Of a stretch of DNA of 64,000 bases, positions 59,799 to 64,000 are shown piece after piece (position 1 is the first letter of the stretch; the number at the start of each line of letters is the position of its first letter). A model generated the notes under the pieces. The model ran no database searches, had not been told where the DNA came from, and saw nothing but the letters and a program-made list of their open reading frames with translations. The translations under genes and the position numbers were made by a program. Source of the stretch: Charina bottae (taxonomy: Eukaryota > Chordata > Lepidosauria > Squamata > Charinaidae). Location of the stretch: positions 61,182,914 through 61,246,913 of the forward strand of contig JALMGJ010000002.1 of the NCBI GenBank assembly GCA_023362775.1, written 5' to 3'.

Positions 59799-60899
59799 CA
59801 AGCCATCATGCTCAAAGTCTTTTAGAGAATTACTCTGTGCCTGTAGTACATCCATCCTGATTTTAGATGGTGATGTCATGTCTGTTGCTCTTCCTTTATT
59901 TAATAACTGTTACTGCCAATAAATGGAAAAATGCTGAGGACCAGGGTATCCATGGCAACACCAGGCTCTGCAACATGTGGGTAAAGCTGGACCTCCCACT
60001 CTAAACACCTTGTGCATCATCCAGTTGCTGGGTCACATGGGATGAGTAGATGAAATCTCAGCATATAATAATTCATGTCCCTTTCCATCAATTTCAGTCA
60101 GGAAAAGGTCACATCACCTGCATGAGGCAGGAAGAAACAACTCCCATTATGTAATTCCAGATTATCCCTCCCCATGATGTAACAGCTAATTCAAGCTCTC
60201 CCTATACCTGAAGGAGCTCATTCAGGCCCACTTTAAAAGTTCCTGCTGATTGTTGAAAGGCACACCTAGCAGTAATTATGCCTTAAAAGAAGTTCGTTAA
60301 TTTTCTCAGCATATTATATAAGGAAAAACTGGGTTACCTTCCAAAGAGAAAAAAAATTCACAGCATGTGGGGAGGTGGAAGAAGAGGATGTGAGCGTTGT
60401 TTTAAAAATTGTTATGTTAGGGTTGATTTGGCATGAAAGTTCATCTCATCCCTTCTCTATAAGAAAGGATTTAGGGTGGTCTGAAACATGGATGGAGAAC
60501 CTGTGGCTGAAAGTGGTGAAAGGTATTAGAAATCAGTTCAGCAACAACTACAGGATTACAAACCTCCTGCATTCTAAAAGCAGCAGCCAAGTTCAGTTAC
60601 AGAACCTGGACTCTGGCCTTCAGGGTTTATGAGCCCTTTCCAGAGCCAGTTTAAGACCTCCTTCCTTCTGAGGCAGAACAAGTCATGGGGCAACTACTCG
60701 GGACCGGCCAAATTATTTTGACGCCTCCAGGACCCAACTGCTCTGCCAATAAAAAAAATGCAGCCATAAGAAACTAACCAAGTTTCTGCTGCTTTTCTTC
60801 CCACCACAATCCTCATTAGCTGCTTGCCTGTGGCCTGAGCCAAACACGGCTCTTGGTGACTACTGTACATGGCATGTAGGGGTGGAGGGGTCTGGCGTT

Positions 60900-61060
60900 A
60901 GTATGGAAACGCTGCCTTCTGGAATGATTGCTTTGACTTCCCAGTCTAGCCTACAGCCCTGGGATTTCCTGGCAGTCTCCTATCTATGTGCTAATTAGGC
61001 CCATCCTTGCTTAGCTTCTGAGACCAGGGCATGACAGCCAAATGCTGTGTGTGTGAGAGA
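60900..61060 (-). mobile_element. 5S rRNA-derived SINE (minus)
   Basis: The reverse strand reads GGTCTCAGAAGCTAAGCAAG, GATGGGCCTAATTAGCAC, ATAGGAGACTGCCAGGAAAT and CCCAGGGCTGTAGGCTAG, collinear with 5S rRNA. This is the best-preserved 5S head of the three copies. Confidence 0.8.
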
Positions 61061-61427
61061 GACAGAGAGAGAGGAGATCTTAATTTTTTTCCTCAGGGGC
61101 CCTGTGAGAAGGCTGTGCTCTTTCAGTAAGGCCTGGCAGATGAGACATAATCTTCAGGAGCTGGCCAGGGGATACCCAGCTGACTTAACTACCTCCTCCT
61201 TCTTATCCCCACTACTGTTTCTGTACAGCTAAATTTACCGGTGAAGACAGAACTGGGCAACTAAGCTTATAAAACAAAAATACAAAAGGGGAGGGGTTGT
61301 GGTTTTAGATCAGGGAAGGGGTGAAATGGTGGCGTTGAGTTCTATATACTGTAGTAGATTAATTCACAAGATGGTTTACTTCAGCATTTTCCCCAGCCTT
61401 CCTTTAGTACAAAGGCAAAGATGGGGG

Positions 61428-61745
61428 TGGGCACGATGGCTCAGTGGTTAAGACGCCAGGCTTGTCGATCGGAAGGTCGGTGGTTTGAGACCCTAGCACC
61501 ACATGACGGAGTGAGCTCCCGCACTTGCCCCAGCTCTTGCCAACCTAGCAATTCGAAAGCATGCAAATGCAAGTAGATTAATAGGCACCACTTCGGTGGG
61601 TAGGTAACAGCGTTCCGCGCGCGTCATGCCGGCCACATGACTGCGGAAGCGTCTTTGGACAGCGCTGGCTCTTCGGCTAACAAACGGAGATGAGCACCGG
61701 CCCCTAGAGTCGGACACGACTGTGCAGGGGAAAACCTTTACCTTT
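61428..61745 (+). mobile_element. Sauria-type SINE, near full length
   Basis: Head GGGCACGATGGCTCAGTGGT, diverged box B (GGTTTGAGACC), body GCAATTCGAAAGCATGC, and end CCCTAGAGTCGGACACGACT then an A/T-rich ACCTTTACCTTTA tail. The TSD is not clear. Confidence 0.93.
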
Positions 61746-63735
61746 ACTTAAGGATCAGGGGGAAAATAAGAAAGAAAAAAAGAAGTTGAGTCAAGTTCAT
61801 TTAAGCAGAAAATTGCCTCCGGGTTATGATGCCTGTGCTGGCCTCTCCCTTGCAGTTTGCTTCTCCTTGTTCACACAGGCAATTGTTTTACTATGGGTGT
61901 TGCTGAAGGTAGTCTTGTGCCCTGTCCCTGCCACTTATAAAACCTGAGAGAGGATCTTAAAAACACAGTCCTCATGCTGATATGATGTAAGAGGTTCAAG
62001 GTAGACAAGAAGCCGGACAAGTTTTACAGCAGCCAACGAGACTGTTCTCTGGTGATGACAAGGAGGAAAAGAAAACGAAGCGGTGGTGCAATTCTTAGCA
62101 TGATCTCTGCATGTGCCACCTGTGGCCTGGATTGTGTAGGTGGGGGATGGAGGGAGACTGGAGTGGAAGGAGACATGGTGAATGACTGTTCCTGCCTTTG
62201 GGCACTGACACAAGGAAAAATTTTCCTTCTTTTACATGAAAGAAGCCAAACAAATCAGGGAGTTCATGTTAAAGGAACAGACGAAGCTGACCATACAAGC
62301 CACTTCCAGCCAGATGATCTAGCCCACCCAAGAATTTTTGAAATAGTAGATATCTGAAATACTGTTTTCCTGCCACACAAATCTAGAATATCTTGCAAAT
62401 GTTAATGGAGACCTGTTGTGCAGTTTATTTTGGGGGGTGGATCCCTACAGCCCCATTCTATGCATGTTTAATTCTTACTGATTTAATGGAACATATTTCT
62501 GGGTAAATATCCACAGGATTGCATTCCTCCATCCCAATCCTATAGATATTTGTTCGGTAGCACTGGGTGTAAAGCTTCATTTTCTCCAGTAAGGGCGTAG
62601 ATTGTGCTGCCACAATTCTTTATTTCAGTATAAGATACCATATGCTCCTAAAACAGTATATGTAGCAGTTCCAAAGCTTTTTCCACCTTAGTATTTCAAC
62701 GTTCCACAGTATTTAGCAATGTTTCCCCATTCTGGACAGTTGGACTCAGAAGTAACTCCTGCTGAGCATAAGAGTGGCTGTCTCTGCTGGGTCTTTGTAT
62801 ACAGGGCTGTGGCTTCAGTGGATTACAAACACCCTTCTTGATCTCTTGATGCTGTTCTCTCAACCCTTGGAGAGCTTTTGCTCTTGTAAATGTGCTCATC
62901 TGTGACTGTAGCTGCTCTCCGGGTTTCACATTGGAGTGAGGGCAGGGGATTGAAATGAGGATAATTTCCATGCACATTATGCACTCTTTCGCCAAGTGAT
63001 GGCCTTTCCTTCTCACTTTTTTGCCAATGGTGCATTGATAGGTTAATGTCTCCTTTTTCAAATCGACAAAAGGGAAGCAAGTGTTACCAACTACTCCATA
63101 GCAGATAATACGCCCCCCCCCCCCCAGTAAACAAATCTAGCATAAGACCAGCCTTACCAACATGGTGCCTTCTGAATATTGGCCTATGACTCTAGTCCAT
63201 TATATAGTCCCTATAATCCCTTGACCCCATGAGTGTGACCTTGCTCAACAATGAGGCTTGGAGGAGGAACTCAGCCCTTCCTCCTTGGCTGGGAGGAGAA
63301 TGCTTGTTAAGAGTGGGCAGAATTAATCACAGGGAGGTGAAAAGCTGGGTTGCCTTGGGGTGAAAAATATTTGGCAACACATTGAAAAGGTCTGTCGCTG
63401 CCCAAGAGCGAAGCCCGTGAGCGGGGAGGGAATGCCAGCAACTGCTTTGCATGTGACAGCTGCACAAGGGGAAGATTGAAGTGTTTCCTGCTGAGGGGGA
63501 TACCAGAAGGGATGTCCGTGGTTGGAGTGATGCTTTGGTAATTACATGACAGACTTTCTGAAACAAGAGCCTGTAAGAACTCAGAGGCTGGGGAATACTG
63601 TCTTTTCCTGAAAGAGAGATGACTCAGTTTAATATGACCTGTCAAAGGGTAGACAGTCCTACTAAAGGAAAATGTGGGCCATTTGCATTTCTAACCTTAT
63701 GAAGTAGATAGCTGCCAGACTTTCTTTATTATACA
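61746..63735. other. Intergenic stretch, nothing recognised
   Basis: No gene or bounded repeat. There is a C homopolymer at 63112-63125. The open frames are short and unsupported. Confidence 0.45.
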
Positions 63736-63743
63736 CTTTAAAG

Positions 63744-63949
63744 CAGGGGTGGGGAACCTTTTTTCTGCCAAGGGGCCATTTGGATATTTATAACCAGGGA
63801 CTAGGGGGTGGGGTGGGGGTTTCTGGGATTTCCGCAGACCGGGAGCTGGAGTTTGTGGGTGGGAGCCAATCACATGGAAGGGGTGGGGTTTGCGGGCGGG
63901 AGCCCTGCGGGCCTTATATGGCCCGCGGGCCTGACGTTGCCCACCCCTG
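63744..63949. mobile_element. hAT-type MITE, 206 bp, with palindromic TSD
   Basis: Begins CAGGGGTGGGGAACC and ends GTTGCCCACCCCTG. It is flanked by CTTTAAAG at 63736-63743 and 63950-63957. It contains GGTGGGAGCCAATCACATGG followed by GGTTTGCGGGCGGGAGCC, the same GC-box/CCAAT minirepeat as the big GC-rich hAT copies, so it is a small relative. Confidence 0.9.
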
Positions 63950-64000
63950 CTTTAAAGGTAGGTGCATGGCCACCACCGATGTGATTTTCAATTAATAAAC

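Noticed and set aside
60970..61045. A 5S rRNA gene
   Set aside because: Only part of 5S is present, it is diverged, and related copies at 49260 and 56500 continue into a SINE tail.

Overview
The window is vertebrate nuclear DNA, most likely from a squamate reptile. I infer this from the mixture of repeats: BovB (RTE-clade) LINEs, Sauria-type tRNA SINEs whose 3' ends match BovB, CR1/L2-clade LINEs, an L1 fragment, 5S-rRNA-derived SINEs and many non-autonomous hAT elements. No database search was possible, so family names rest on recognised motifs and on target-site duplications (TSDs) read directly from the sequence.

There is one convincing protein-coding gene, on the + strand: BHLHE40 (DEC1/Stra13/SHARP2), a bHLH-Orange transcriptional repressor of the circadian, hypoxia and immune networks. 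Five coding exons (11306-11385, 11615-11684, 12143-12250, 13065-13188, 14662-15512) join in frame with GT-AG introns to give a predicted 410-residue protein. The first exon lies in a GC-rich promoter/CpG-island zone (about 10550-11560) with class-B E-boxes. The 3' UTR runs about 2.1 kb to a poly(A) signal at 17649-17654.

The rest is intergenic and dominated by repeats. 1-10.5 kb: a CR1/L2 3' end, hAT MITEs, an old RTE copy, SINE fragments, a compound microsatellite and a possible solo LTR. 18-21 kb: a Sauria SINE with a 10-bp TSD, a CORE-type SINE and a BovB insertion with a 12-bp TSD. 21.4-23.5 kb: two head-to-tail hAT elements bounded by three copies of one 8-bp TSD; the second holds a 227-bp-period, partly inverted GC-rich array. 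25-27 kb: an RTE-like fragment and an internally deleted CR1/L2. 31-36 kb: a perfect 31-bp inverted repeat, two copies of a MITE that carries TCACGTGA E-boxes, and a tRNA-headed SINE with an L2-like tail interrupted by a hAT element that has captured exon sequence resembling BCL2L10 (NR-13) plus a second, unidentified coding fragment. 36.8-45.4 kb: a nearly full-length CR1/L2 LINE with a nested insertion, then an older relative. 46.5-48.1 kb: an L1 3' end with a 19-bp TSD. 49-64 kb: 5S-derived SINEs, two more Sauria SINEs, an RTE fragment, and a 206-bp hAT MITE at the right edge.

The most novel biology is in the GC-rich hAT family. Three large copies share ends and promoter-like GC-box/CCAAT minirepeats but carry different internal cargo. 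A second point is that a dispersed MITE carries copies of the octamer that BHLHE40-class proteins bind.
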